Made by a program: the position numbers and the translations under genes. From Neisseriaceae bacterium JH1-16 (GTDB lineage Bacteria > Pseudomonadota > Gammaproteobacteria > Burkholderiales > Chromobacteriaceae), in contig JAPDNP010000009.1 of the NCBI GenBank assembly GCA_025989215.1, positions 62,001 through 126,000 on the forward strand: 64,000 nt of DNA, read 5' to 3'. This document shows, one piece after another, positions 26,331-33,884 of this stretch; position 1 is the stretch's first letter, and the number at the start of each line of letters is the position of its first letter. The notes beneath the pieces are model-generated. The model was not told the origin of the DNA, ran no database searches, and saw only the letters and a list, made by a program, of their open reading frames with translations.

Positions 26331-27374
26331 ATGATCCGTTCCGCCCTGTCCTTGTCGCTCGCCGCCGTGTTCGCCGGCAGCCTGGCCCTGACCGCAGTGC
26401 CGGCCAATGCCGCCACCGCGTCCACCTGGTGCAACGCCGGCAAGCCGCTGAAGTTCGCCGGCCTCAACTGGGAGAGCGCCTCCTTCCTGACCGAACTGCT
26501 GCGCCTCGTCACCGAGAAGGGCTACGGCTGTCAGACCGAGTCGATTCCAGGCAGCACCGTGACGATGGAGAACGCGCTGGCTAGCAACGACGTGCAGGTG
26601 TTGGCCGAGGAATGGGTGGGCCGCAGCGACGCCTGGAACGACGCGGCCAAGGCCGGCAAGGTCAAGGCGCTGGGCAAGACCATCGTCGGCGCGTCGGAGG
26701 GCTGGTACGTACCCGACTATCTGGTGAAGGGCGACGCCAAGCGCGGCATCAAGCCGGCCGCCGCCGGGCTCACGTCGGTCGCCGACCTGCCCAAGTACAA
26801 GGCGGTGTTCAAGGACGCCGAGGAGCCGGGCAAGGGCCGCTTCCTCAACTGCCCGACCGGCTGGAGCTGCGAGGGCGTCAACAGCCAGAAGCTGAAGGCC
26901 TACAAGCTGACCGACAGCTACACCAACTTCCGCCCCGGCACCGGCGCGGCGCTCGACGCCGAGATCGCCTCGGCCTACCAGCGCGGCAAGCCGGTGCTGT
27001 TCTATTACTGGGCGCCAACCGCGCTGTTCGGCAAGTACCGCTTCGTGCAGCTGAAGGAGCCGGCCTACAACGAGGCCTGCTTCAAGACCCTGTCGGACAA
27101 GGACAACGCCGCACCGTGCGGCTCGGCTTCGCCGGCGGCGCTGATCCAGGTCGGCGTGTCCAAAGCGCTGAACGACAGCGACCCGGCACTGGTGGCCTTC
27201 TTCAGCAAGTTCAACGTGCCGATCGAGCTGCTCAACAAGACGCTGGCCGACCAGGCCGAGCACAAGACGCCGTGGCCGCAACTGGCGCGCGACTTCGTGC
27301 GCCAGCACCCGGAGGTGGTGAAGGGCTGGGTGCCGGCCGACGTGTCGACCAAGGTGATCGCCGCGGCGAAGTAA
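26331..27374 (+). CDS. Betaine/choline-type ABC transporter substrate-binding protein
   Basis: 347 residues with a Sec signal peptide (cleavage near VPANAATA). It has the ProX/OpuAC fold: the early LNWESASFLTELL, GSTVTMENALASNDVQV, and NCPTGWSCEGVNSQKLKAY followed by YYWAPTALFGKY. OpuAC proteins bind glycine betaine, choline or proline betaine between aromatic residues; Trp and Tyr residues are abundant in the expected places, but the ligand is not fixed by sequence. The ATG has GAAGGAAG upstream. It is separated from its permease and ATPase by a small unrelated membrane gene. Confidence 0.87.
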   Translation: MIRSALSLSLAAVFAGSLALTAVPANAATASTWCNAGKPLKFAGLNWESASFLTELLRLVTEKGYGCQTESIPGSTVTMENALASNDVQVLAEEWVGRSDAWNDAAKAGKVKALGKTIVGASEGWYVPDYLVKGDAKRGIKPAAAGLTSVADLPKYKAVFKDAEEPGKGRFLNCPTGWSCEGVNSQKLKAYKLTDSYTNFRPGTGAALDAEIASAYQRGKPVLFYYWAPTALFGKYRFVQLKEPAYNEACFKTLSDKDNAAPCGSASPAALIQVGVSKALNDSDPALVAFFSKFNVPIELLNKTLADQAEHKTPWPQLARDFVRQHPEVVKGWVPADVSTKVIAAAK

Positions 27375-27485
27375 GCGACCACGCTTAAAGCGCCGCCGAC
27401 AACGCTACGGGCGTTCTGTTGGCAGCGCTGAACGAGACGCCGGGCTTCACCGGCGTCGCCCAACCCCACCCACCACGCACAGACC

Positions 27486-27758
27486 ATGACCGAGCAAAAC
27501 ATCGAACAACTGGCCCGCCGTCGCGCCGGCGCCAAGCTGGGCTTCTATATTCACGCACTCACTTTTGTACTAGTCATGAGCGGCCTCGCCGCATTGAACT
27601 ACCTGACCTCGCCCAAGCCGTGGAGCCTGGCACCGCTATTGGGCTGGGGCTTCGGGCTGACGATCCACGGCTTCACAGTGTTCGGTCGCGACCGGCTGTC
27701 GGGATTCAAGGAGCGGCTGGTCCAGGCCGAGCTAGAGAAACTGAAGAAGTCGAACTGA
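27486..27758 (+). CDS. 2TM-domain small membrane protein
   Basis: 90 residues with two hydrophobic segments (about 20-40 and 48-66) and basic flanks, fitting the 2TM domain often found fused to histidine kinases or free-standing. The C terminus is a charged helix (FKERLVQAELEKLKKSN). It sits between the binding protein and permease genes of an ABC transporter, an unusual position. It may be a regulator, a stabiliser of the permease, or an unrelated insertion. Confidence 0.72.
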   Translation: MTEQNIEQLARRRAGAKLGFYIHALTFVLVMSGLAALNYLTSPKPWSLAPLLGWGFGLTIHGFTVFGRDRLSGFKERLVQAELEKLKKSN

Positions 27759-27847
27759 CGGGCAGCCAGAAGGCCCTCCCCTGACAAGCGGCCGCTTCGG
27801 CCAACCTTTACCCCGTTACCAACGAATCGAGAAAGCGAGTATTGCGG

Positions 27848-28717
27848 ATGGAGTTTCCCGCACTGTCGATCAAGGACGCGATCAACGCGCTGGTCGGCTG
27901 GCTGGTCGAGCACTGGGGCGACCAGTTGCACGCGGTCAGCGATGCACTGCTGCAGTGGCTGCTGGTGCCGCTGGAGAGCACGCTGCGCGCCGCCCCGCCA
28001 TGGCTGATGCTGATCATCGTGGGCCTGCTCGCCGCCTACGCCACCCGCGACTGGAAGCGTACCGCGCTGTGGGTGGGCCTCTTGTACCTGATCGGCTGCT
28101 TCGGCCTGTGGGATGCGCTGATGCAGACGCTGGCCATCGTGCTCTTGTCCACCTTGCTGACGGTGCTGATCGGCCTGCCGCTGGGCATCGCGATGGCGAG
28201 GAGCGACAGGCTGCGCGCGGTGGTGCTGCCGGTGCTGGACGTGATGCAGACGCTGCCGTCCTTCGTCTACCTGATCCCGGTGCTGATGCTGTTCGGCCTG
28301 GGCAAGGTGCCGGCGATCTTCGCCACGCTGGTGTACGCGCTGCCACCGTTGGCGCGGATGACCGACCTCGGCATTCGCCAGGTCGACCGCGAGGTGCTGG
28401 AAGCGGCCGAGGCGTTCGGCAGCAACCGCTGGCAGCTGCTGTTCCTGGTGCAGCTGCCGCTGGCGCGGCCGAGCATCCTCGCCGGCATCAACCAGGCAAC
28501 GATGCTGGCGCTGTCGATGGTGGTGCTGGCGTCGATGATCGGCGCGCGCGGTCTAGGCGAGGACGTGCTGGTCGGCATCCAGACCCTCGACGTCGGTCGC
28601 GGCCTACAGGCGGGCCTGGCCATCGTGGTGCTGGCAGTGGTGATGGACCGCATCAGCCAGGCCTTCGGCCAGGACCGCCGCCAGAAGCTGGCGCTCTCTC
28701 GGGGGGACGCGCAATGA
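27848..28717 (+). CDS. Betaine/choline-type ABC transporter permease
   Basis: 289 residues from the ATG (a TTG two codons earlier is possible), with about six to seven membrane helices. The ABC permease contact loop reads EAAEAFGSNRWQLLFLVQLPLARPSILAGINQATMLALSMVV, as in ProW/OpuAB. The N-terminal amphipathic stretch before the first helix is also ProW-like. It pairs with the ATPase that starts inside its stop codon and probably with the binding protein at 26331-27374. Osmoprotectant or nutrient uptake is likely. Confidence 0.9.
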   Translation: MEFPALSIKDAINALVGWLVEHWGDQLHAVSDALLQWLLVPLESTLRAAPPWLMLIIVGLLAAYATRDWKRTALWVGLLYLIGCFGLWDALMQTLAIVLLSTLLTVLIGLPLGIAMARSDRLRAVVLPVLDVMQTLPSFVYLIPVLMLFGLGKVPAIFATLVYALPPLARMTDLGIRQVDREVLEAAEAFGSNRWQLLFLVQLPLARPSILAGINQATMLALSMVVLASMIGARGLGEDVLVGIQTLDVGRGLQAGLAIVVLAVVMDRISQAFGQDRRQKLALSRGDAQ

Positions 28718-29562
28718 GCCGCATCGTCCTCAACGACATCACCACGATCTTCGCGCCGCGCGGCAAGGGCGCCCGCTCCCGGCAGGTCGCCGAACGCGCG
28801 CTGGCGATGGCACAGGCCGGCGAAACCCGCGATGCGATCTTCGCCGCCACCGGCGCGACGCTGGCGCTGAAGAACGTGACCCTCGCGATCGCCCCGGGCC
28901 AGATCACCGCGATCATGGGGCTGTCCGGCTCGGGCAAGTCGACGCTGATCCGTCACCTCAACCGCTTGATCAGCCCGAGCAGCGGCCAGGTGCTGTGGGA
29001 CGGCATCGATATCCTCAGTTACACGGAAAAGCAGCTGCAGGACTGGCGCCGCCACCATGTCAGCATGGTGTTCCAGGGCTTCGGCCTGTTGCCGCACCGC
29101 AATGTGCTCGACAACGTCGCGTTCGGCTGCCGGCTACGCGGCGATAAGCCGGCCGACTGCGTCGCCGCGGCGCGGCACTGGCTGGAACGGGTCGGGCTGG
29201 CGAACCATGCGAAGAGCTACCCGGACGAGCTGTCCGGCGGCATGCGCCAGCGGGTGGGCCTAGCACGGGCGCTGGCTGTCGACACCGAGGTACTGCTGAT
29301 GGACGAGGCGTTCTCGGCGCTCGACCCGCTGATCCGCCACGAGCTGCAGGACCAGCTGCTGGAGTTGCAGGCCAGCCTCAACAAGACCATCGTGCTGGTG
29401 ACGCACGACGTGGACGAGGCGTTGCGGCTAGGGCAGGAGATTGTGCTATTGCGCGATGGCGAGATCGTCCAGCACGGCGCGCCGGCCGAGCTGGTGCAGC
29501 ATCCGGTCGACGATTACACGCGGCGGTTTGTGCAGCAGCGGCAGGTGGTGGTGACGGGGTGA
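28714..29562 (+). CDS. Betaine/choline-type ABC transporter ATP-binding protein
   Basis: 282 residues, with Walker A GLSGSGKST, Q-loop in VFQGFGLLPHRNV, signature LSGGMRQR, Walker B VLLMDEAFSALD and H-loop VTHD. The N-terminal extension (RALAMAQAGETRDAIFAATGATLALKNV) is the one seen in ProV and ChoV. It lacks the C-terminal CBS domains that make ProV osmosensitive, so transport is probably not gated in that way. The ATG overlaps the permease stop (ATGA). A terminator follows. Confidence 0.91.
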   Translation: MSRIVLNDITTIFAPRGKGARSRQVAERALAMAQAGETRDAIFAATGATLALKNVTLAIAPGQITAIMGLSGSGKSTLIRHLNRLISPSSGQVLWDGIDILSYTEKQLQDWRRHHVSMVFQGFGLLPHRNVLDNVAFGCRLRGDKPADCVAAARHWLERVGLANHAKSYPDELSGGMRQRVGLARALAVDTEVLLMDEAFSALDPLIRHELQDQLLELQASLNKTIVLVTHDVDEALRLGQEIVLLRDGEIVQHGAPAELVQHPVDDYTRRFVQQRQVVVTG

Positions 29563-29608
29563 GAGTTGGCCGGGGTGCTGTCACCCCCACGTCCCATGCG
29601 GAATGATG

Positions 29609-29633
29609 AAGCGGCCAGATGGGGCCGCTTTTT
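29609..29633 (+). terminator. Terminator of the betaine-type ABC operon
   Basis: Stem AAGCGGCC/GGCCGCTT with a six-base loop, followed by TTT, 47 bp after the ATPase stop codon. Confidence 0.78.
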
Positions 29634-29711
29634 CTATTGCATGGGCACATTGGTGTTGTTCGGCCAACGTTAGTGAGGATGGTGCCTTTGTCGGTCTCGC
29701 CCGACTGGCGA

Positions 29712-29766
29712 GTTCCTTTCTTTTGCTTCGCCAAAAGAAAGGAACCAAAGAAAAGGCGACCCCGCG
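29712..29766 (+). repeat. Hairpin repeat arm, left
   Basis: A perfect 14-bp stem (GTTCCTTTCTTTTG and complement, loop CTTCGC), then CAAAGAAAAGGCGACCCCGC. The same arrangement, inverted and with small changes, is at 30289-30347. Similar hairpin repeats occur in many proteobacterial genomes. Confidence 0.75.
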
Positions 29767-30288
29767 ACGCCGGCCCGCTTTCGCGGGCTACCCTGCGGGC
29801 GACACGGCCAACGGGCGGCTGCGCAACTCGCACCGACTGCGTCGGCACTCGGACAGTGCTCGCCGACTACTCCCGTTGACCGCGCCGTCCTCGGCGGCGT
29901 CGAAGGGAGAAATGGCGGACATTGGTAACAGTAGCTGAATTGGATCAAAAACCTCTTGAATATCAGAGCGCACAATGTGATCGAATACGGTCAGAGCAAA
30001 AGGCCCCCATCGATTTGCTTGATCAATACGGGCAAGACTCATAGCTTGGCCCCCCCCAGCTTGGCCGAACTGCTAATCTCGCTCTGCCAATCAGCCCCAT
30101 TAAAGGGATTGGGTCGCATTCATCTTCGTCAACGCAGCAGTCATCCTGCCCATCCCCTTCTGCGCTGCCGAGCGATCGTCAAGTGGCCAGGTTTTAAGCC
30201 GCCGCTTGTTCGAGCGGGCGGACGTTAGCCGCCCGCGAGTTCGGCGGCGCCTGGCCGCTTGGCAGGCGCGAGGGAAGCCGCAGGCCAG

Positions 30289-30347
30289 CGCGGTGGGGTC
30301 GCCTTTTCTTTGGGTACTTTCTTTTGGCGACGCAAAAGAAAGTACCC
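30289..30347 (-). repeat. Hairpin repeat arm, right (inverted copy)
   Basis: GGGGTCGCCTTTTCTTTG followed by a perfect 15-bp stem (GGGTACTTTCTTTTG and complement, loop GCGACG). It is the inverted counterpart of 29712-29766. Confidence 0.75.
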
Positions 30348-30424
30348 CGCCCCGCCGGGCGGGACCGGCTCTGTCGCCGTCCTCACCAACCTCACAAAGA
30401 ACACAACGACTCGCCGCCTAAATG

Positions 30425-30455
30425 CATTCGGCCAACCCCAAAGGTTGGCCGAACA
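30425..30455. terminator. Hairpin of two inverted TTGGCCGAA copies after the FUSC gene
   Basis: TTCGGCCAACC, loop CCAAA, GGTTGGCCGAA: an 11-bp perfect stem made of two facing copies of the abundant oligomer (30427 and 30445). It lies 20 bp past the stop codon of the minus-strand FUSC gene and can act as its terminator, though without a long T-run. Confidence 0.7.
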
Positions 30456-30474
30456 AATCCTACACAACAGCACC

Positions 30475-31575
30475 TCACTCCGACGCAGGCCCCGCCTCCC
30501 CCTCCGGCGGCACCAACACCAACCCCGCCACGCACCAGTACGGCGCGCTGTCGAGAATCTGCCGGTTGAGCCGCTCCACCTGGTCGAGCAGCTTCAGCGT
30601 CAGCCATAGATAACCGCGCCCCTCGAAGCCAAACTCGGACGACGGCAGCGCCGTCAAATCGTGCTCGCGCTCGTCCTGAGCCGGCTGCAGCCGGTCGGGA
30701 CGGTCGAAGCGCAGCGCGTGCGCCATGCCGAGCAGGGTGTGCTTGATCAACAACTGCTCTGTTTCGCAGGCTTCTTCCAGGCGCTGGTGCTCGGCACGGT
30801 CCAGCCGCTGCGCGCCGGTTTCGCTCAACAGATCGAGCGTGGTGAGGATACCGCGCTGCAGCAGCTGGATATGTTCCAGCTCCTTTGCGCCGATCGGCAC
30901 CTCCTTGCGCACCGCGGCGAACAGCGTGCGCTGCTTGGTCAGCCGGCTGTTGAGGCTGGCGAACGCCGTCTCGATCTCGGTGGACGGCGCCAGCTCGTGG
31001 TGGCGCAGCCGCGCGTACAACATGCCTGCCTCGCGCAGATTGTCGGCGAGCAGGTACTTCCAGTGGTTGACCGCCTTCTGCGGCAGCAGGCTGGCGAAGC
31101 CCAGCGCAATCAGCGCGCCGGCCAGCACGTTGGCCGAACGCCACAAGGCGCCGTTCATGTCGTTGTCGCCGTAGCCGGCCACCACCGCCATGGTAATGCC
31201 GGACAACAGCGCGATGTAATCGGCGCGGCCCAGGGCGAAGTAGCTGCTCAGCCCGGCGAACAGTACCATCCAGCCATAGGACAGCGGCACCGAGTAGCGG
31301 TGCAGCACGATGGCGAGAATGCCGGCCACGCCGCCGATCAGGGTGCCGGCGATGCGCTGGCCGGCCTTGCGGAACACGCTGCCCAGGTGCGGCAGCGAGC
31401 CGATCACCACCAGCACGGTGATCAGCATCCAGGCGCCGTGCGGGATGGCGAACAGCGTGACCAGCACCAGCGAGGTCAGAAACGCCAGCGCCACGCGAAA
31501 CGCGTGCAGCACCGCGTAGTGCTGATGGATGAAGTACGGAGAGACCCAGCGGCCAAAGGAAGGAAGACGCACCAT
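30475..31575 (-). CDS. FUSC-family inner-membrane protein
   Basis: 366 residues. The N-terminal half has about six membrane helices (RVALAFLTSLVLVTLFAIPHGAWMLITVLVVIG and on) with the FUSC signature KAGQRIAGTLIGGVAGIL. The C-terminal half is a soluble, mostly helical region with charged heptads. Relatives include the YccS/AaeB group linked to export of aromatic acids or other solutes, but those are longer (about 650-720) with two membrane blocks; this one has a single block. Substrate unknown. The start codon lacks a strong ribosome site. Confidence 0.82.
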   Translation of the reverse strand: MVRLPSFGRWVSPYFIHQHYAVLHAFRVALAFLTSLVLVTLFAIPHGAWMLITVLVVIGSLPHLGSVFRKAGQRIAGTLIGGVAGILAIVLHRYSVPLSYGWMVLFAGLSSYFALGRADYIALLSGITMAVVAGYGDNDMNGALWRSANVLAGALIALGFASLLPQKAVNHWKYLLADNLREAGMLYARLRHHELAPSTEIETAFASLNSRLTKQRTLFAAVRKEVPIGAKELEHIQLLQRGILTTLDLLSETGAQRLDRAEHQRLEEACETEQLLIKHTLLGMAHALRFDRPDRLQPAQDEREHDLTALPSSEFGFEGRGYLWLTLKLLDQVERLNRQILDSAPYWCVAGLVLVPPEGEAGPASE

Positions 31576-31703
31576 GAACGGGCCGGTCGGAGAACACCTT
31601 TGCAGTATCGCATCGGCCCGCGACGGCGGCCAACTTGCTTGTCATTGCCGTGGCGCACAGGTGCATAATAGTGAGTTGACGATACCCCCCCGGAAGTACC
31701 TAA

Positions 31704-32840
31704 ATGCCCATCCTGTCGCCGGATACCGACCGCCATTTCGCCCTGGACAAGCAGCAGGCCGCACACCGCAGCACGCTGGTCAGCGTCGCGGTCAACCTGG
31801 TGCTGTCGGCCTGCCAGATCGTGATCGGCATCTTCGCCCGCTCCAGCGCGCTGATCGCCGACGGCGTGCACTCGCTGTCGGACCTGGTCTCCGATTTCGT
31901 GGTGCTGTATGCCAACAAGCACAGCCACAAGGCCGCCGACAGCGACCACCAGTACGGCCATGCCCGCTTCGAGACGGCCGCCTCGCTGGCGATCGGCGTG
32001 CTGCTGTTGGTGGTGGGCCTGGGCATGCTGTGGTCGGCGGCGCTGAAGTTCGAGGACCCGGGCAAGATTCCCACCGTGCACTTCATCGCGCTGTGGATGG
32101 CACTGGCGACGCTGTGCGCCAAGGAAGGGCTGTTCCGCTACATGATGTCGGTGGCGAAAAAGGTGAAGTCGAGCATGCTGATCGCCAACGCCTGGCACGC
32201 CCGCTCCGACGCCGCCTCGTCGCTGGTGGTGGCGGTGGGCATCGTCGGCAACCTGATGGGCTTGCCGCTGCTCGACCCGCTGGCCGCCGCCATCGTCGGC
32301 TTCATGATCAGCCGCACCGGCTGGAATTTCAGCCGCGATGCGCTGAACGACCTGATGGACCGCGCGCTCGACGAGCAGCAGGTGAAGGCGATCCGCGCCA
32401 CCCTGGCCGAGACCGAGGGCATCCGCAATGTGCACGACCTGCGCACCCGCAAGATGGGTGACCTGGCGGTGGTCGACGCCCACCTGCTAGTCGACAGCCA
32501 CCTGAGCGTGTCCGAAGGCCACCAGCTGGCGCTGAAGGCGCACCAGCGCGTCAGCGAACGCTTCCCGGTGCTGACGGTGACGCTGCATATCGACGCCGAT
32601 CCGGACCAGACCGCCGACAACCCGAACCTGCCCAGCCGCAGCGCACTATTGGGCGCACTCAACGCCAGGCTGAGCGCCCCGCTCGGCTTCGACGATCTGC
32701 GCGCCCACTATCTGGGCGGCCGGATCGAGCTGGAGCTGTATATCGACGGCGACGACGCGGCGCGCGAGGCGGAGCTGCGCCGGGCCGCGACGGCCCTGCC
32801 GGAGATCGCCTCCGTGCGATTCTTCCGCCGCCTTAACTGA
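31704..32840 (+). CDS. Cation diffusion facilitator (CDF) metal exporter
   Basis: 378 residues: six membrane helices (to about 205) and a cytoplasmic zinc-transporter dimerisation domain. The metal site is of the histidine-aspartate type: DGVHSLSD in helix 2 (His56, Asp60) and HARSD in helix 5 (His165, Asp169). The regulatory domain (about 212-300) contains VVDAHLLVDSHLSVSEGH. A further 75-residue extension after LHIDADPD is unusual and may be a second degenerate dimerisation domain. Substrate likely zinc, iron or manganese. Confidence 0.9.
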   Translation: MPILSPDTDRHFALDKQQAAHRSTLVSVAVNLVLSACQIVIGIFARSSALIADGVHSLSDLVSDFVVLYANKHSHKAADSDHQYGHARFETAASLAIGVLLLVVGLGMLWSAALKFEDPGKIPTVHFIALWMALATLCAKEGLFRYMMSVAKKVKSSMLIANAWHARSDAASSLVVAVGIVGNLMGLPLLDPLAAAIVGFMISRTGWNFSRDALNDLMDRALDEQQVKAIRATLAETEGIRNVHDLRTRKMGDLAVVDAHLLVDSHLSVSEGHQLALKAHQRVSERFPVLTVTLHIDADPDQTADNPNLPSRSALLGALNARLSAPLGFDDLRAHYLGGRIELELYIDGDDAAREAELRRAATALPEIASVRFFRRLN

Positions 32841-33106
32841 ATGGCGCCGGCCTGCAGGCTGGCCCTGTCGCGTGGCCCTTCCCCGTTGCCGCGCCGCATT
32901 GTTGCAAGTTTCCCACTGCAGCCCTGACCGCATGGTGGCGTCTCGCCGCCCTCTTTCGCCGGCCGAACGCCCCTGTCGCCGCGACAGAGGCGACCTGCTC
33001 CCGGCGCAGGACGGCACCCGATCGACAAGGCTTCACGCATCTTTCACGTCTATCCCACCGACATGTGCTAGACCGTTAATGGTGACTAATCTAATGATGC
33101 GCCGCC

Positions 33107-33520
33107 ATGGACCAACAGCAATACAACCGCATGCTATCCCGGCTCTATCGTCTTCCCATCGTGCTGGGTGTCGCCGCGCTGGTGCTGTTGTGCATAGTCA
33201 TGGCGATCTCAGGCATCCTGCGGGACCTGCCTGCACCTGACACCCTGTTCTTGCTGCTCTTCCTCGCCGTCGCCTTGCTGAGTTTCTCCGCCTTGGGCAC
33301 GGCGCTTTCCATGTCGGTCGTTCTTGCAGCCTGGGCGATGGGGCGACTGCTCGACTGCGCCAACTGCCAGGGCCTGCTGGTGCGACAGCGCCGCCATGAC
33401 TCGCTTGGCAGGCACCGGCGCTGTCTGGCCTGTAACGCCCGATTCTGCTCGCTCTCGGACAAGCCCGCCGAACTGCCGATAGCTCCCGAAGCCACCCCTG
33501 CCGGCAATGCCTTGATCTGA
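33107..33520 (+). CDS. Membrane protein with a C-terminal zinc-ribbon-like motif
   Basis: 137 residues, no family recognised. Two hydrophobic helices (about 17-40 and 46-78) are followed by a cytoplasmic tail with two CxxC pairs, CANCQGLLVRQRR and RRCLACNARFC, spaced like a zinc ribbon. No strong ribosome site is visible before the ATG. The opposite strand also has an open frame across the 3' end, but the paired cysteines and membrane segments favour this strand. Confidence 0.55.
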   Translation: MDQQQYNRMLSRLYRLPIVLGVAALVLLCIVMAISGILRDLPAPDTLFLLLFLAVALLSFSALGTALSMSVVLAAWAMGRLLDCANCQGLLVRQRRHDSLGRHRRCLACNARFCSLSDKPAELPIAPEATPAGNALI

Positions 33521-33884
33521 TCCGGGACTGTTGCAGCATCAGCGGCGTGCCCTCCGGCAGCCCTACCGATCTTCCCATTAGCTTCGACGATTGCTTTACC
33601 GTTAGACAAAATCATACAAATGGCATTTAATGTCTTTTTATTAAGCATCTCTCTTAATAAATTCCAAACAAGATAGCGATACCCGCGAAGTGCTCACGGC
33701 GAGTGGACTGCACGCCCAAGGTGTTAGTCCGATCACCCACAGGACCCGCCCCCGTACCTACCGCCCAGCCAACCAGTCAGTTCCAGAGGACGACGGCACG
33801 GAATGCCAAGGTTGTATCGCACTCCTGATATGCGGCCTGCTGCCGGAGCAGCGTCAGACACACAATCACATTCGGAGCCCTTTC
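33521..33884. other. Intergenic stretch before the autotransporter
   Basis: About 360 bp. The first half is AT-richer than the genes. A minus-strand frame starting at 33648 with AAGAGAG upstream reads MLNKKTLNAICMILSNGKAI and continues into the 3' end of the previous gene; I cannot decide whether it is expressed. The promoter of the autotransporter should lie here. Confidence 0.4.

Larger units (their letters stand above)
29634..30424. other. Gene-poor gap bounded by inverted repeat arms
   Basis: About 790 bp without a gene I can support. Two near-identical arms lie in opposite orientation (29712-29766 and 30289-30347). The enclosed 520 bp hold an AT-richer patch near 29930-30050 that could encode an N-terminal fragment on the minus strand (MSLARIDQANRWGPFALTVF...), but this runs into arm-type sequence without homology I recognise. 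Single TTGGCCGAA copies lie at 29659 and 30061. Confidence 0.5.

Noticed and set aside
29788-30042. 84-codon minus-strand frame in the repeat-bounded gap
   Set aside because: The first 45 residues look protein-like, but the rest reads through arm-type repeat sequence, with no ribosome site or homology I recognise; treated as a possible remnant only.
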